Assembly: GCA_030760725.1 (NCBI GenBank)
Contig: JASWHV010000012.1
Coordinates: 48,329,652-48,393,651, forward strand
DNA length: 64,000 nucleotides
Source of the DNA: Neostapfia colusana
Taxonomy: Eukaryota; Streptophyta; Magnoliopsida; Poales; Poaceae
Reading direction: 5' to 3'
Below the pieces are notes generated by a model that did not search any database, had not been told where the DNA came from, and saw only the letters and a program-made list of their open reading frames with translations. A program made the translations under genes and the position numbers. Of the stretch, positions 1 through 10,841 are shown one piece after another. The first letter of the stretch is position 1, and every line of letters starts with the position of its first letter.

Positions 1-968
1 TAGTTCTTCTCGTGTTTTCAAAGCTGCCTGGACGCATATGCAATGACATGCCCCTCTTGCATGAGAACACATCCCAATCCATGTCCAGAAGCATCACAAT
101 ACACCGAAAAAATTTTCTGCGTGTCTGGCATAACTAGCACTTGGGTTGTTGTCAATCTTTTCTTCAGCTCTTGGAAGCTCGTATCACACTCCGGTGTCAA
201 TGTGAATTTGATTCCCTTCTCTAGTATTTTGGTGAGGGGTCTTGAGATCTTGGAGAACCCTTCAATAAATCGTCGATAGTATCCAGCCAAGCCTAAGAAG
301 CACCGGATCTCCCCGACATTTTCAGGGGTCTTCCACTTCTGCACATCCGCGATCTTGGCGGGATCCACAGAGATTCCTCCTTCTGAGATTATATGTCCTA
401 AGAAGGGGACTCTCTTCAGCCAAAACTCATATTTGCTTAGCTTGGCATATAGTTGGTGTTCTCTCAACTTTTGCAACACCAGTCTTAGATGCCCCTCATG
501 TTCTTCTTCATCCTTGGAGAAGATGAGAATGTCATCAATGAAAACTACGACAAATTTGTCCAAATATTCCATGAATACTTTGTTCATGAGATACATGAAG
601 TACGTCAGGGCATTAGTTAGCCCGAATGGCATGACTGTGTATTCATACAGTCCGTACCGAGATACAAAAGTTGTCTCGGGAATGTAGGTTGGTCTTATCT
701 TCAGTTGGTGATATCCCGACCTCAGATCAATTTTTGAGAACACACAAGATCCTCTCAACTGATCAAATAAGTCTTCAATGCGAGGTAATGGATACTTGTT
801 CTTAATGGTTACCTCATTTAACGCACGGTAGTCTACGCATAGCCTTTGGGTTCCATCCTTCTTGGGCACAAATATCACTGGAGCTCCCCATGGCGAGGAA
901 CTAGGACGAATATACCCTTTCTCTGTCAATTCCCGGATATGTTCTTTGAGCTCTTCTAGTTGTATAGA
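1..968 (-). pseudogene. pol: Element A pol: reverse transcriptase and start of RNase H
   Basis: Encodes the Ty3/gypsy reverse transcriptase that copies element RNA into cDNA. The open stretch 929-18 contains the fingers motif with RPSSSPWGAP, the YHQLKI block, the active-site box FIDDIL (aspartates present) and, near its end, the RNase H start with YCDASG. It is separated from the upstream protease frame by loss of about one base near position 968. It also stops at 15-17, where the sibling element E has an arginine codon. CGA to TGA there is what deamination of a methylated cytosine would give. RNase H therefore ends early in this copy. The rest of pol is beyond the left edge. Confidence 0.9.
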
Positions 969-2678
969 TCCATCCGGTAAGGCCTCTTGTATATCGGGGC
1001 AGTTCCAGGCATTAGTTCAATCGCGAATTCCACTTCACGATCTGGGGGCATACCTGGCAACTCCTCAGGAAAAACATCCGGATATTCCTTGATGACCCTT
1101 ATCTCTTCCAATTCCACGTCTACTTGATTAAGTTTAATGTCCCTCCTAGGTTCTTGGACAGCTACGAATTTCACTTTGGTGCCACTAGTGTGAGTTAGTT
1201 TCACCGTTCTAGTCGAACAATGTATAATGCCTTTATGCTTGGTCAACCAATCCATACCCAAAATAATATCTATCCCTTGTGAGTTTATCACTATGAGGTT
1301 TGCAGTAAATACTACCCCATTGATGTCTAGATTCACTTTGGGGCACACTTGTCTTGTTCTTATTTCTCATCCTAGAGAGTTCACTGCTAATATATGGTTC
1401 ATTTGTGTTGTTGCTAGATCATGCTTCTTAACAAATCCTTGAGCAATGAACGAGTGGGTAGCACCAGAGTCGAACAAAATGGTCGCAATGTGTAAATTTG
1501 CAGGGAACTTACCAATCACCACATCAGGTGCCTCCTGCGCTTCCTCCATGGTCATGTGGTTCACCCGTCCCCGCATCATGTTCTGCTGTGTGGCTGCATT
1601 GGCTTCTTCTTCGGGCACTTGTGAGCGTAGTGCCCCACTTCACCGCAGTTGAAGCATTGCACCCCAACCTTAGGTGCCTGACCGTTGTTGTCCTGGGGTG
1701 GGTTCTGTGGCCCTTGTCCTGCTGGCTGAGGTTGGTAAGCGGGGCGTGGCTGCTGTATAAACTGACGCTGTGGCTGTACTGGTGCTGATGGAGGCCTGAA
1801 GTTTGGGTTGTAACCTCTCGGTGCTGAGTAGGGTACCACAGCATGGCTCATCTGCCCTGCAGGTTGCTGCATAAGACGTGGGCGTGTGTTGCTGCTTGAC
1901 GCTTGATGTGACCATCCCACCTTCCTCTTGTGTTCATTCTCCAAGGCCTTCATCTTCCTCTCCACAATAAACGCCCTGTCCACCATCTTTTGGAAACTTT
2001 CATATTCGATGGAGGACATTGCACATTGCATTTCCATGGTGAGCCCTTCCATAAAGCAGTCCTGTTTCTGCTCATCAGTTTCAATATCCCGTGGTGCATA
2101 ACAAGACAGTTGGGTGAACTTGGTGAGGTACTCCCTCACTGTCATGTTGCCTTGTTGCAGCCCAAGAAACTCCTTCCTCTTTTTCTTGAGTTCTCCTCTT
2201 GGTATGTAGTGGTTGCGGAAGCTGCGCTTGAACGTCTCCCAAGTTATGTTCTCGGGGTAGTGGTGGGCTGCCACGTAGGCAGTCCACCAGTCCGCAGTGG
2301 TTCCATGCAATTGATGAGAGGCAAACAGCACCCTCTCATACCCTTGGCACTGTATGATCCTCATCTTGTTTTCAATGGTCTTGAGCCAATTGCCTCCAGT
2401 GGTTCAGCAGCACTTACAAACTTCGGGGGTTGAGTTCCTAGAAACTCACTCAACCTTGGCTGACGTGGTGCAACCTGTGGGGGTGGAGCTTGATGTAAGT
2501 TGTCCACCACTTGAGTCAAATTTTGGATGAGCTGATTTTGGTTGTTGATCATTTGATAGATAGGATCAGCTCCTCCTCGGCGACCACCCCTGCCTTGCCA
2601 TCCAGGAAGGGGAGGATTGGCAGCCTCATTGTTGTTGCTGTTGTGGTTGGCACCACGACCTCTTCTTCTTCCGGCCAT
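956..2678 (-). pseudogene. gag: Element A gag and aspartic protease, frameshifted
   Basis: Gag starts at 2678 with an Arg/Gly-rich N terminus, followed by the retrotransposon gag core (motifs HQLHG, ADWWTAY and REYLTKF) and a CCHC zinc knuckle (CFNCGEVGHYAHKC) at about 1615-1660. The protease active site FDSGATHSF lies near 1455-1480. Compared with element E there are at least three lesions: a frameshift near 2375-2385 in the gag core, a frameshift near 1590 just after the zinc knuckle, and a nonsense codon near 1368 where E has glycine. A fourth, near 968, separates protease from reverse transcriptase. The product would be capsid/nucleocapsid plus protease of the polyprotein; no functional product is expected from this copy. 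Confidence 0.88.
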
Positions 2679-3171
2679 CTATCATGATCAATCAAATACC
2701 AACTTAGTCATTACGTATTAGTTTCTCACGTCGCTTGCATAAACTTAAACTTTTAGAACATTACAGTTTAGACAATTTCAGAAAATCTCACATAAACTTT
2801 CAAGCACCACGTCTCGTACGAAAACAAATGCAACTATTGATTCATAAGGTTTCACACAAAAGCAAATGTGAACATAAAGACAGGGTTGTGGACAAGTGCC
2901 CATGGCTCCCACAACTCACGTCACACACTAAACACTAATAAGCAAATAGATAGGTTCTTGACTCGACTACTTGATAACATGCTAAAATCAGGGAAATGAC
3001 TCTAAATAACTCGTATCACTGAGCTGGCTTGTCAGGGTCTTCCTCATCATTGCGGCTGCCCTCTGACTCCGCTCTAGGTGGGGAAGCTGCTGGTGGAGAA
3101 GTGCGGCGACGCTTGTTCGCCCGGCGGTCTGGGGAGTCAGGAGTCCATGTGTCATTCTCGGTGACACACAG
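2679..3171 (-). other. Element A: untranslated spacer between ORF0 and gag
   Basis: About 490 bases between the ORF0 stop and the gag start. I see no ORF with family similarity. The part near 3020-3170 aligns by eye with the C-terminal coding end of ORF0 in element E (proline/serine and glutamate-rich), so it is probably former ORF0 coding sequence cut off by the stop near 3172. Confidence 0.6.
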
Positions 3172-3181
3172 TTAGTTCCTA

Positions 3182-3238
<57 letters not shown>

Positions 3239-3813
3239 AAGCTGGCATGAAGCATCGCCTCAGTCTCCTTCATGGTATCACGGAGATCCTGAAGCTCCTG
3301 CTGGCACTCCTGCAGTCTAGTACTGAGCATAGCTGCATCCTCCAAGCACATGTCCATGTGATCATGAGAAGTCCCCTGTTGCACCGGCGGGTACTTGTAC
3401 TCCACGGTGCCACTCTCGCGCTGGAGGACATACATGTACTCAGTCCTGTCCAGATGGCCATGGTTGATGTAACTCTGACAGGTGATGGCCTCCCCGGTGA
3501 CATCCTTCTCAGCATCGGCTTGAGTCGCCCGACAAGCTGGAGAGTGGTGGATCTTGAGCAGCTTGTTGTCGTGGATGATCCTCATCTCTGAGCTCCACTC
3601 TTCACGCTTTTCACGGATGGTCTTGGTAAAGTTGTAGTGTATGATTAGCTTGCCAACATTGTCGGCGGTGTGGATTATACGCCGAAGACGGCGCAACAAG
3701 CCTCCCACTGCCAACCCGTAGGAGTGCTACGTCACCAGGCGGTTCTCCTCCCTCAAGGCAAGTGCAGCTATAGGAACTCTCCCTCCGGTGGACTTGCGAG
3801 CGGTGCGGACCAT
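3172..3813 (-). pseudogene. Element A ORF0: extra ORF upstream of gag
   Basis: A separate coding frame between the primer binding site and gag. I choose the ATG at 3811-3813 because the following residues (MVRTARKSTGGR) match the corresponding ORF of element E (51162 onward). The frame has a nonsense codon near 3726-3728 (TAG, where E has tyrosine) and then runs open to 3172. Visible features are a basic N terminus, a middle part with conserved Cys/His positions, and a Glu/Gln-rich, probably coiled-coil C-terminal part that becomes an Arg-Glu repeat encoded by a TC microsatellite. I do not recognise a functional domain. Extra ORFs before gag have been reported in some grass gypsy elements (RIRE3 and RIRE8, from memory); a relationship is plausible but unproven. 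Confidence 0.65.
3187..3232. repeat. (TC)23 microsatellite inside ORF0
   Basis: A perfect dinucleotide run of 46 bases. Read on the minus strand in the ORF0 frame it encodes an alternating Arg-Glu tract. Element E has only a short Arg-Ala-Arg-Glu-Arg stretch at the equivalent place, so the expansion is specific to element A. Confidence 0.95.
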
Positions 3814-4030
3814 GCGGACTATCTAAAACATAAAACATTTAAAATCAAGTTAGACAATAATCAATTAAATACTATATTTTGAATAAAAGTTGAGGCAAGA
3901 TGAATAAACAAAATAAAGGAACAACATTAATTAAAACTTTTACCCCACACCTTTTATAAAATAGTTTTTAAGAACATAAGGTCCTTAAATACGTCCATTT
4001 CTACCTAGGTCCACGTTCCTACGAACAACC

Positions 4031-4044
4031 TGGCTCTGATACCA
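4031..4044 (-). other. Element A primer binding site (initiator tRNA-Met)
   Basis: On the minus strand the sequence TGGTATCAGAGCCA follows the LTR end after four bases. It is complementary to the 3' end of plant initiator tRNA-Met, the usual primer for minus-strand cDNA synthesis in plant gypsy and copia elements. Confidence 0.92.
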
Positions 4045-4048
4045 CTTC

Positions 4049-7000
4049 TGTCACACCCGGTTATTCCGCAGAACACCCGAGTGACTCCCACATGTATGCC
4101 AGGATCATTTTCTCATACATGTGATGACAAATAGTGAAGCATCATTATATTACAAGCCAAGTGTTCGAATATAAATAAGTGTTACATAACGTCTCGATGG
4201 ACGATAATATGTTCACAACATATAAATAAACCAACAGCGGAAGTTAAGTCTTGTGGGCTCCATCACAGGCGTTGCCCAGGGGACTCCGTGAACCTAAAAT
4301 CCATCTTCGGGTCCGAAGTCTTGGTTGTTGTCCACCACGTCATTCCCTTGGCCTGAGCAGCAATTTAAAACCAACAGAAAAGCAAGCTTGAGTACCGTTG
4401 GTACTCAGCAAGTATAGGAAAGTTATGCCATGCATGGCTAGAGCAAGGAAAGGTTGAACTCATGGTTAAAGCACTACGCAATTAGTCCCTATCACCTTAG
4501 CTTATTAAGCACCTATATTACTATATAAATGAAATGGTCCCAATCCCCTAACCCATCCTCCATATCAAGTAACCATAACTTCATTTCCATTGTTAAGCTC
4601 CCCGCTTAACATCCTCAACGTCCCAATTCATCATCCTCTAATCATGAATAAGTCCAAGCTGCTCTTGACCGTGAGCACGGCTGTCATGACAGTTTTGACT
4701 CTGCAGAGATTGCACCACTGGACCCACATGTAGTGATTTCATCCCCCGTTGCCGGGTTGACTAGAAGAACCTCCATTATGCCAGTGGCCGCGAACCACGT
4801 TCACACATCCGAGGTGTGTAGCCAGGATATCACTACGAGGCCTTTACAAAGGGATTCCCGACGAGTGTGGGCCCACTGAGGTTTCACCCCTGACAGCATC
4901 CCGGAGGCTCCAACCCCCGCTGCAGTGGCCCCCTCTTGAGCCTTGCGGTTCCTAGAGTAGTCCAGCTGACACCTATTCCCCGCACCATCCAAACACCCAT
5001 ACTACGTCGGAAATGCACCTAATTAATTGGCCAAGCTGCCCCATCTCAGCATGTGGTTGGCACGGTGAAGCTAGGTTACATGCTCCATGAACCGGTCCTT
5101 AGGATCCAGGCAAGAACTAGGCACCAACCCGAGTCTCGTGCACTCAGCAACAACCACAGCATCCAACTTGCCTAGATCCCTACCTCTACATATTTCATAA
5201 TATTCCACTTAAGGGTAAAAATACTCAAGGTGATGATCTCATAACACATTTACCCCAGTCTAAGCATGGCTAAGCATGAGTAGTATAAATGAATGACATA
5301 ATAAAATAACTTCCGACCCAGGCTACAAGGAAGCAAGATAATGAAAATCTAGGGAAACTTCCTAGTATGGGTTCCATATTTCAATTGACAAATGCAAATA
5401 ATTCTAACTACACATCCTAGTATAGGATCAAACTGGTCAAGGACACTTGCCTTCTTCCTGCTGCTCCGGGAATGGGAAGTCTTGGTCTTGGAAGGTGAGA
5501 ACCGGCTCTAGGGCTGGTTCTACTCATGCCAACACACACATAGAAAGAGAAAACAGCATTCCATAAGAAATCATCAACACAGACACTCATGCAAGTCATA
5601 CATACATACACATTAAAGTCATACACATAATTAAGTTTTGTGTTTACCCTAGATAGGTTGCTCCTATACATGCATGCACTTTTAAATATATATGTTATTT
5701 TAACTTTGATATTCAGATTTCCATGTGTACACTGAATCTAGATTTTCAATTTGAACTATTTCCTATATTAAATATTACCCTTCTTATCTACCAACTTGCA
5801 TAAAATGTATATTCCAACTCCAAAATGGTTTTCAGGTCTTCTACACTATCTTAAACTTGAAGTTTTGATTTTAGGGGCCTCATATGACATTTACTAATTA
5901 TGTATAACCATTTTTCCTATATTTTCAGATTTATTTTCCTATGCCTAAAAGTGAATTTCAGCATTGAAACAGCAAAATACATCACCTACACAGAATATAT
6001 TTTGCTTAAAATGCCCAACATAATATCTATTGGCTTCCTATTTGTTGGGATTAATTTAGATATATCTTTACATATATTTCAGAATCATTTCTATTCCCAA
6101 AAATGAATTTCAGAATTTAAAAACAGCAAAATAAACCCATCTACATAATATATATTGCTCAACTACCAAAACAGAGTGTTCAGAAATTTTCCTAAGGTTA
6201 TAAAATATTTCGTGATCCATTTTTGTGCAAATTTGGCTGTTGTAACTAAATTAATATAAATTTCTAAATCTAGATCCCACTCATTTTATTTTGTTTCAGG
6301 TCTACAATTCCTTTTGTTATTAAACAGGGCCCTAAAATATTTTCCTAATCCCTATTATAAGTGGCTAATCCTTAATAACAGAGCTAATCCCCCTCTAAAA
6401 TGAATACAGGGTGAATTTCAATTTTACATACTCAAATTTCCTAAATACAGAAAGTTCTAGGGCCTAAAACAGAAGTTTACACGCCTCTGCACAATTTCTG
6501 GGAAGCCTAGGGGTAGAACCGAAGAATCCAGGGGCTAGACTAAATTTTCCCGCAACTCCAGGGGGTAGCGCGTAAGAGTGCTGGCATTTATAACGCGGGG
6601 CTGATGTGGGCCGTCCGATTTTAAATGGAAGGCCGGGATTAGACGCGAAGGGGTACGCGGGGGGCTCTGTTTTCGTCCGCATGATTTAAAATGGATGGGC
6701 CGCAATGGGCCACGTCGCTCTGGCCGGAGCCAGCCCGCGTGCGCGGCAGCACACAGCGGCGGGGAGCGGTTGCCTCGCCGGAGAAGTTTCGGTTTTCGTC
6801 TCTACGCGCTAGAATTCAATTCTTTTTGCATGGATCGGCTGCGGAGGAGTAGGGGAACTCACCAGTGGGCCTTTCTTGACCTCGAGGTGGCTGGAGACTG
6901 CTCGGCGACGATGTCCGAGGATGGAGTTCGGTGGTGCTCGTCGGAGCGGCGGCTAGAGCGCGACACATGACGTTTCTTTCACCTGCAAGCCTCCCCGATG

Positions 7001-7525
7001 GCGGTGGAACAAGACACACCAGTTTGAACGACGAAATCGGAAGGAATTTGGAAGAAACAGCGGTGGGGACTTCGGTTCTCACCGGAGAAGGAAACTGAGC
7101 GGGCGGGGAAAGGTGGGGGGGGGGGGGGTTCTTTGACGTTTAAATGGACGGGGAGGTGGCGGGGGTCAGTTGGGGTCGTGCTGGAACGGAGTGGACCGGA
7201 GATCGTGGGTGCCTGCGGGAAAATCGGAAGTGGAGGCGCGATCAGGCGCGGCCGGTTCGGCGCGGGAAAGAGGGAGCGGCGGTTGAAGATGCATCTGACA
7301 GGCGGGGCCGTCTTATCAGCGGGAGGAGAGGGGGGAAGAAAGGGACGCAGCTGCTTGGCCAGTTTGAGTGGGTTTCGGCCCAGTGGCCCTTTGTCTTTTT
7401 ATTTCCTTTTTCTTTTTCTGATCTGCATTCAAATTTGAATTTCAGTTTGAGTTTGAATTTTTCTCTAACATGCTCTACGTCCACTTAATTTGAACTTACA
7501 TTTACAACATTTCTGGGGTGTTACA
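4049..7525 (-). repeat. Element A 5' LTR (3477 bp)
   Basis: The LTR begins (minus strand) with TGTAACACCCC at 7525 and ends with GTGTGACA at 4049, the same termini as the LTRs of element E. A conserved TATA-like block (TTATAAATG on the minus strand, about 6586-6594) lies just before a region that also matches E. A G14 run lies at 7115-7128. ORFs of about 60-115 codons in its GC-rich part overlap in several frames and are not credible genes. Confidence 0.9.
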
Positions 7526-8009
7526 CAACACCATCGAACGTCAATCTTGGGCATGCTTGCCACATGCATCGGAACTTACTTGACCAGACACTAGCTCTTG
7601 CAAATTCCTTCGGTTGCAGCTTCGACAAAATTGTGTATAGGATGTCCTAAGGCACAGTATCACACCCACAGATCCAATATAAGTTTTGGAATCCCATCCG
7701 TGCAAGCACGAGGGCCCCAGAATAAGAAGAGGGGAGGAAAGCTGAATACATGGCACCTGTGGTAGGACTTCCAAAAGAATTCGTTGTCTTCCATTCTCGT
7801 TGATTGTTTCGCCTCCATCGTAGTTTATTTTTGTTTCTTGATTTGTAACATTTTCCATCATTTTGACAGGGTAATATGAATCACCTAGGATATGTCCCTC
7901 GTGTCAGAGTACTACAAGCATGCAACTAGGAGCGAGGAACAATGCCAATTAAGTCATCCAGGATAAATCCTTTCAAATATTCAAAATTAACAATAAGTAG
8001 ATAACAAAA
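7526..8009. other. Possible host sequence between elements A and B
   Basis: 484 bases that match none of the element structures in the window. It starts with the presumed A target duplication and ends with the B target duplication (CAAAA, 8005-8009). With B removed it would be continuous with 37122-38044. It contains the possible exon described separately. Confidence 0.6.
7541..7861 (-). CDS. Possible host gene exon, unrecognised
   Basis: A minus-strand frame open from 7861 to 7541 whose product I do not recognise. Residues include two closely spaced cysteines (CRSC) towards the C-terminal side. A consensus plant 5' splice site (GTAAGT on the minus strand, 7574-7579) lies inside the frame, so a real exon would end there after about 94 codons. 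The copia insertion B starts about 150 bases upstream of the first ATG and could have separated this exon from earlier ones. No domain, homologue or expression evidence is available here; it may be a chance ORF. Confidence 0.25.
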   Translation of the reverse strand: MMENVTNQETKINYDGGETINENGRQRILLEVLPQVPCIQLSSPLLILGPSCLHGWDSKTYIGSVGVILCLRTSYTQFCRSCNRRNLQELVSGQVSSDACGKHAQD

Positions 8010-8401
8010 TGTTAATGCACTTCATAAACTTGTGATGTTTTCCTTTGTTGCACGTTGTTTTTCAGATGTTAGGGAGTCGGTGTAAGCCTGGAATGTGTCC
8101 AGCGCCACGTCCATGTCGTGCATGTGGTTGCATGCATCTGCATGCAGGAGTCAGTCATAGGAGTCCGGTTCTCACGTTACGTGGGTGACGCTCTTCAGCA
8201 CATCTTGCGTGTGCGAGAAAGAAGTAGGTCAGGTGCACGTAGCTTGAGAACCGGGCGAGCAGTTTGTTGCATTATGAGATGAAAAAGAAAAACGGTGAAG
8301 GGAGCCAGTTCTAGTGCTTTTCCCCAGCCAAAAACAGAACGTGTGTGTGTGCCTCATCTGAGTGTTCTTTCACCGAAGCAAATCCACACCTCAAACCATC
8401 A
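8010..8401 (+). repeat. Element B 5' LTR
   Basis: Starts TGTTAATGCACTTC and ends AAACCATCA, with TG/CA termini. It is followed directly by the primer binding site. Confidence 0.95.
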
Positions 8402-8404
8402 ATC

Positions 8405-8416
8405 TGGTATCAGAGC
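8405..8416 (+). other. Element B primer binding site (initiator tRNA-Met)
   Basis: TGGTATCAGAGC three bases after the LTR end, complementary to the 3' end of initiator tRNA-Met. Confidence 0.92.
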
Positions 8417-8448
8417 ATACGGGTTGATCGCCAGAACAAGGATCACTG

Positions 8449-10061
8449 ATGGCGAGCTCGTCGGTGGCGCGATCGCGAACCCTGAACCCTGGGCGTTCTC
8501 GTTCTCGTCCCCTGAGCCGTTCGCCGCCGCGACTGCCAGGACGTCGCGGCCGAAGCGGGCACCACACGTCGGAGATCGTCGTCGAGCGGGTCGTGGAGCG
8601 TGTCGTGCCGGCTGGAGCCTTCCCGGTGTTGACAAGGACCAACTACTACGACTGGGCAGCGCTCATGCGTGTCATGCTGCAGGCGAGGAACCTGTGGGAC
8701 GCGGTGAACGTGGAAACTTTGGACTACACGGAGGACCGCTTGGCGTTGGAGGTGATCGCCAAGGCGGTGCCGCCGGAGTTGATGGGGTCGATCGCGAGCA
8801 AGCCGACGGCAAAGGCGGCGTGGGAGTCGCTGGTGTTGCGAAACGTCGGAGTCAATCGGGTGCGCAAGGCAAAAGCAAGCACCCTCAAGCGCGAGTTCGA
8901 CTCGCTCACGTTCGAGGCTGGTGAATCCATCGACGACTTCGGCACGCGCCTTACACGGATCACCAACCAACTGGCGGTTCTGGGCTTCGAGTACAAGGAG
9001 GAGGAGATTGTGAGACGTTTCCTGGAGGCACTCCCTCCAAGGTTCGAGCAGATCGCCACGTCGATTGAGACCCTGTGTGATCTTGACACGATCACGGTTG
9101 ATGAGCTGATTGGGCGGCTCAAACCCTCGGAGGAGCGCAACAACCGCAACTACGGCAAGACAATCACCAGCTTGAACCTGACGGAGACGAGCTGGTGGAG
9201 CGGCTGTCCTCGCGTCTAAAGATGTCGGGAAATGGCAGTGGTGATCGTCATCGGGAATATTCTGCAGGAGGCAGCAAACGTGGTCGTGGGCGTGGAAGAG
9301 GCTGGGGCAGCGGCTCCGGCGGTAGCGGTGGTGTTCGTGGTGGCAGCAACACTGGAAACCGCAGTGGCGGTAGTGCTGGCTGTGGCAAAGGAGATGGCTG
9401 CAGTGACGTCGTGAAGGATGAGTGTCGCTACTGCGGCAAGAAAGGACATTGGGTCCATGAGTGCAAGAAAAAGAAGCGTGACGAGGAGGTACACACTGCA
9501 CAAGTTGACAAGGAGGAAGAAACCACGTTACTTGTCGCAAGCGCGGCAGAGCTCGCGCCTGTTACGACGCAGGCTTGTCCACCAACAGTACAATTGAACG
9601 AGGGGAAGCTGTTCGTCCAACTAGGGGGGAAAGGAGGTCAGGAGGGTGCCTGCTGGATCCTGGATTCCGGGGCCACAAATCACATGACCGGAGCTCGCAC
9701 GGTATTCTCAGAGATCGATCCTCATGTTCGGGGTACTGTCCGGTTCGGAGATGGGTCGGTATTGAAGGTCGTGGCACAGTCTTGATTAAGTGCAAAACCG
9801 GAGGACACAAGGCTCTCGAAGGGTTTTACTACATCCCGAGCCTGACAGCAAATACTGTTAGCCTCAGACAGATGGAGGAGGCGGGATACAAGATAGTGTT
9901 CGAGAGCGGTTTCCTCAGGCTGTGGGATCGTGCCGGCACACTGGTTGCCAAGGTGAGGCGTGGTGCAAACCGACTCTACATGCTCCGTCTTGATATTGAC
10001 CGGCCGGTGTGCCTGGCAGTGCAGGGAACTAGCGTGGCGTGGCGCTGGCATGCAAGGTATG
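8449..10061 (+). pseudogene. gag-pol: Element B gag, protease and pre-integrase, split and frameshifted
   Basis: Starts at ATG 8449 about 30 bases after the primer binding site. Gag (about residues 45-230) has the copia gag features NYYDWAALM, KAAWESL and RFLEALP. A CCHC knuckle (CRYCGKKGHWVHEC) follows at about 9424-9466, then the protease active site (LDSGATNHM) near 9660, then the GAG-pre-integrase region ending in WHARY at the C insertion. One-base losses near 9185 and near 9761 shift the frame; the same protein similarity continues in the next frame each time. The coding sequence is then interrupted at 10057-10061 by element C. Removing the insert and one copy of the duplication would restore the frame into the pol half at 33930. 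Confidence 0.92.
10057..10061 (+). other. Element C target-site duplication, left copy
   Basis: GTATG, repeated at 33930-33934 directly after the other end of element C. Confidence 0.93.
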
Positions 10062-10290
10062 TGAATCTGGCCTAGAGGGGGGGTGAATAGGCCTTACAGA
10101 GTTTCCTGCACAAACGAAGGAACGACGATCTCCCAATCCCAAATCCAAGTGTTTAATTGATTTTCACCTTTTTTGCACCTTAGATGTGTGGGGGGATGTG
10201 TTTTTGGGCTCTTGGGACAGGTGGCGGCGCTAGGGTTTGAGTTTCTAGCAGTGTGAGTCGTGTATTTTTTGTTGGAAGGCCGTGGATCAC

Positions 10291-10302
10291 CAATTTATAT
10301 GG
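10291..10302 (-). promoter_or_regulatory. TATA box in element C 3' LTR
   Basis: On the minus strand CCATATAAATTG, about 36 bases downstream of the palindrome array. This spacing and order would place transcription start near 10260, leaving about 200 bases of R and U5. The same block is at 33391-33402 in the other LTR. Confidence 0.6.
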
Positions 10303-10334
10303 TTTCCAAAAAAGTTACCGTTGTAAAACCTAAT

Positions 10335-10545
10335 ACCGGACTAGTCCGGTGTATGTTCGGACTTGTCCGGTCTACTTCCAGTGGGCTAAGCGGACTAGTC
10401 CGGTCTAAAACCAGACTTGTCCGGTGCTTTCCAGTAAGCTGACTGGACTAGTCCGGTTCACAAGGCAGACTAGTCCGGTGCACTATGTCTGCGACTTCCA
10501 GAAAGTTAAACGGACTAGTCCGGTCCATGAACGGACTAGTCCGGT
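10335..10545. repeat. Palindrome array in element C 3' LTR (8 copies, paired)
   Basis: Eight copies of GGACTAGTCC or close variants (CTTG core in two), the first a perfect 16-base palindrome ACCGGACTAGTCCGGT. Dyad centres fall at 10342, 10363, 10396, 10417, 10449, 10471, 10516 and 10537. They form four pairs with internal spacing of 21, 21, 22 and 21 bases, separated by 33, 32 and 45 bases. Confidence 0.95.
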
Positions 10546-10829
10546 GTCCAGTGGATTTTAGTTGATTTTTAAACCCCTTACACTTACGCAAAGTCATGAG
10601 CTCTTGGCATGTGTCTCTCACACACACCCTATACATTTAAATCTACTTTGCTCTTCTAAATTCCATTAAAGTCTTTCTTTTCGGACACCACTCTATTTTT
10701 CACCTTTTTGTGTGCACCGAGCTAGTTCACTTTGTTTGTCCTGCAATCATTTCAATAATTTCATTAGGATCTCATATGCTTGTCATCAATTCTCCAAAAC
10801 CCACAAGGGATACCATAGATGCACTTTCA

Positions 10830-10841
10830 ATCTCCCCCTTT
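10830..10841 (-). other. Element C polypurine tract
   Basis: Minus strand AAAAAGGGGGAGAT directly before the LTR start, the primer for plus-strand cDNA synthesis. Confidence 0.88.

Larger units (their letters stand above)
1..7525 (-). mobile_element. Element A: Ty3/gypsy LTR retrotransposon, partial, degraded
   Basis: Reading leftwards on the minus strand it shows one LTR (4049-7525), a primer binding site complementary to initiator tRNA-Met (4031-4044), an extra ORF (ORF0), gag with a zinc knuckle, protease and reverse transcriptase. RNase H begins at the window edge, so integrase and the other LTR lie outside. The five bases after the LTR (7526-7530, CAACA) should be one target-site duplication, but its partner cannot be seen. 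Protein similarity and the shared ORF0 place it in the same family as element E at 47516-60080. That element ends in a chromodomain-like segment, so a Tekay/Del-type chromovirus is the likely clade (inference). Reading frames are broken in several places. Confidence 0.93.
10062..10829 (-). repeat. Element C 3' LTR
   Basis: Minus-strand ends are TGAAAGTGCATC and GGCCAGATTCA. It carries the palindrome array and TATA box listed separately. Same length as its partner at 33162-33929. Confidence 0.95.

Noticed and set aside
7133..7488. Frames of 101 and 114 codons near the end of the element A LTR
   Set aside because: They lie on the strand opposite to the element, inside an LTR, in overlapping frames, and have no similarity that I recognise.
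8402..8420. Matches to initiator tRNA-Met at several places as possible tRNA genes
   Set aside because: Only 12-15 bases match the tRNA 3' end, always next to an LTR; these are primer binding sites.
8443..9540. A 365-codon antisense frame across element B gag
   Set aside because: It is the GC-rich shadow of the gag frame on the other strand, with no recognisable domain and a composition (Arg/His/Cys-rich) typical of antisense frames.
10335..10545. Regular short repeats as a possible CRISPR array
   Set aside because: Units are 10-16 base palindromes with gaps of about 8-35 bases and degenerate copies, in a plant retrotransposon LTR, with no cas genes.
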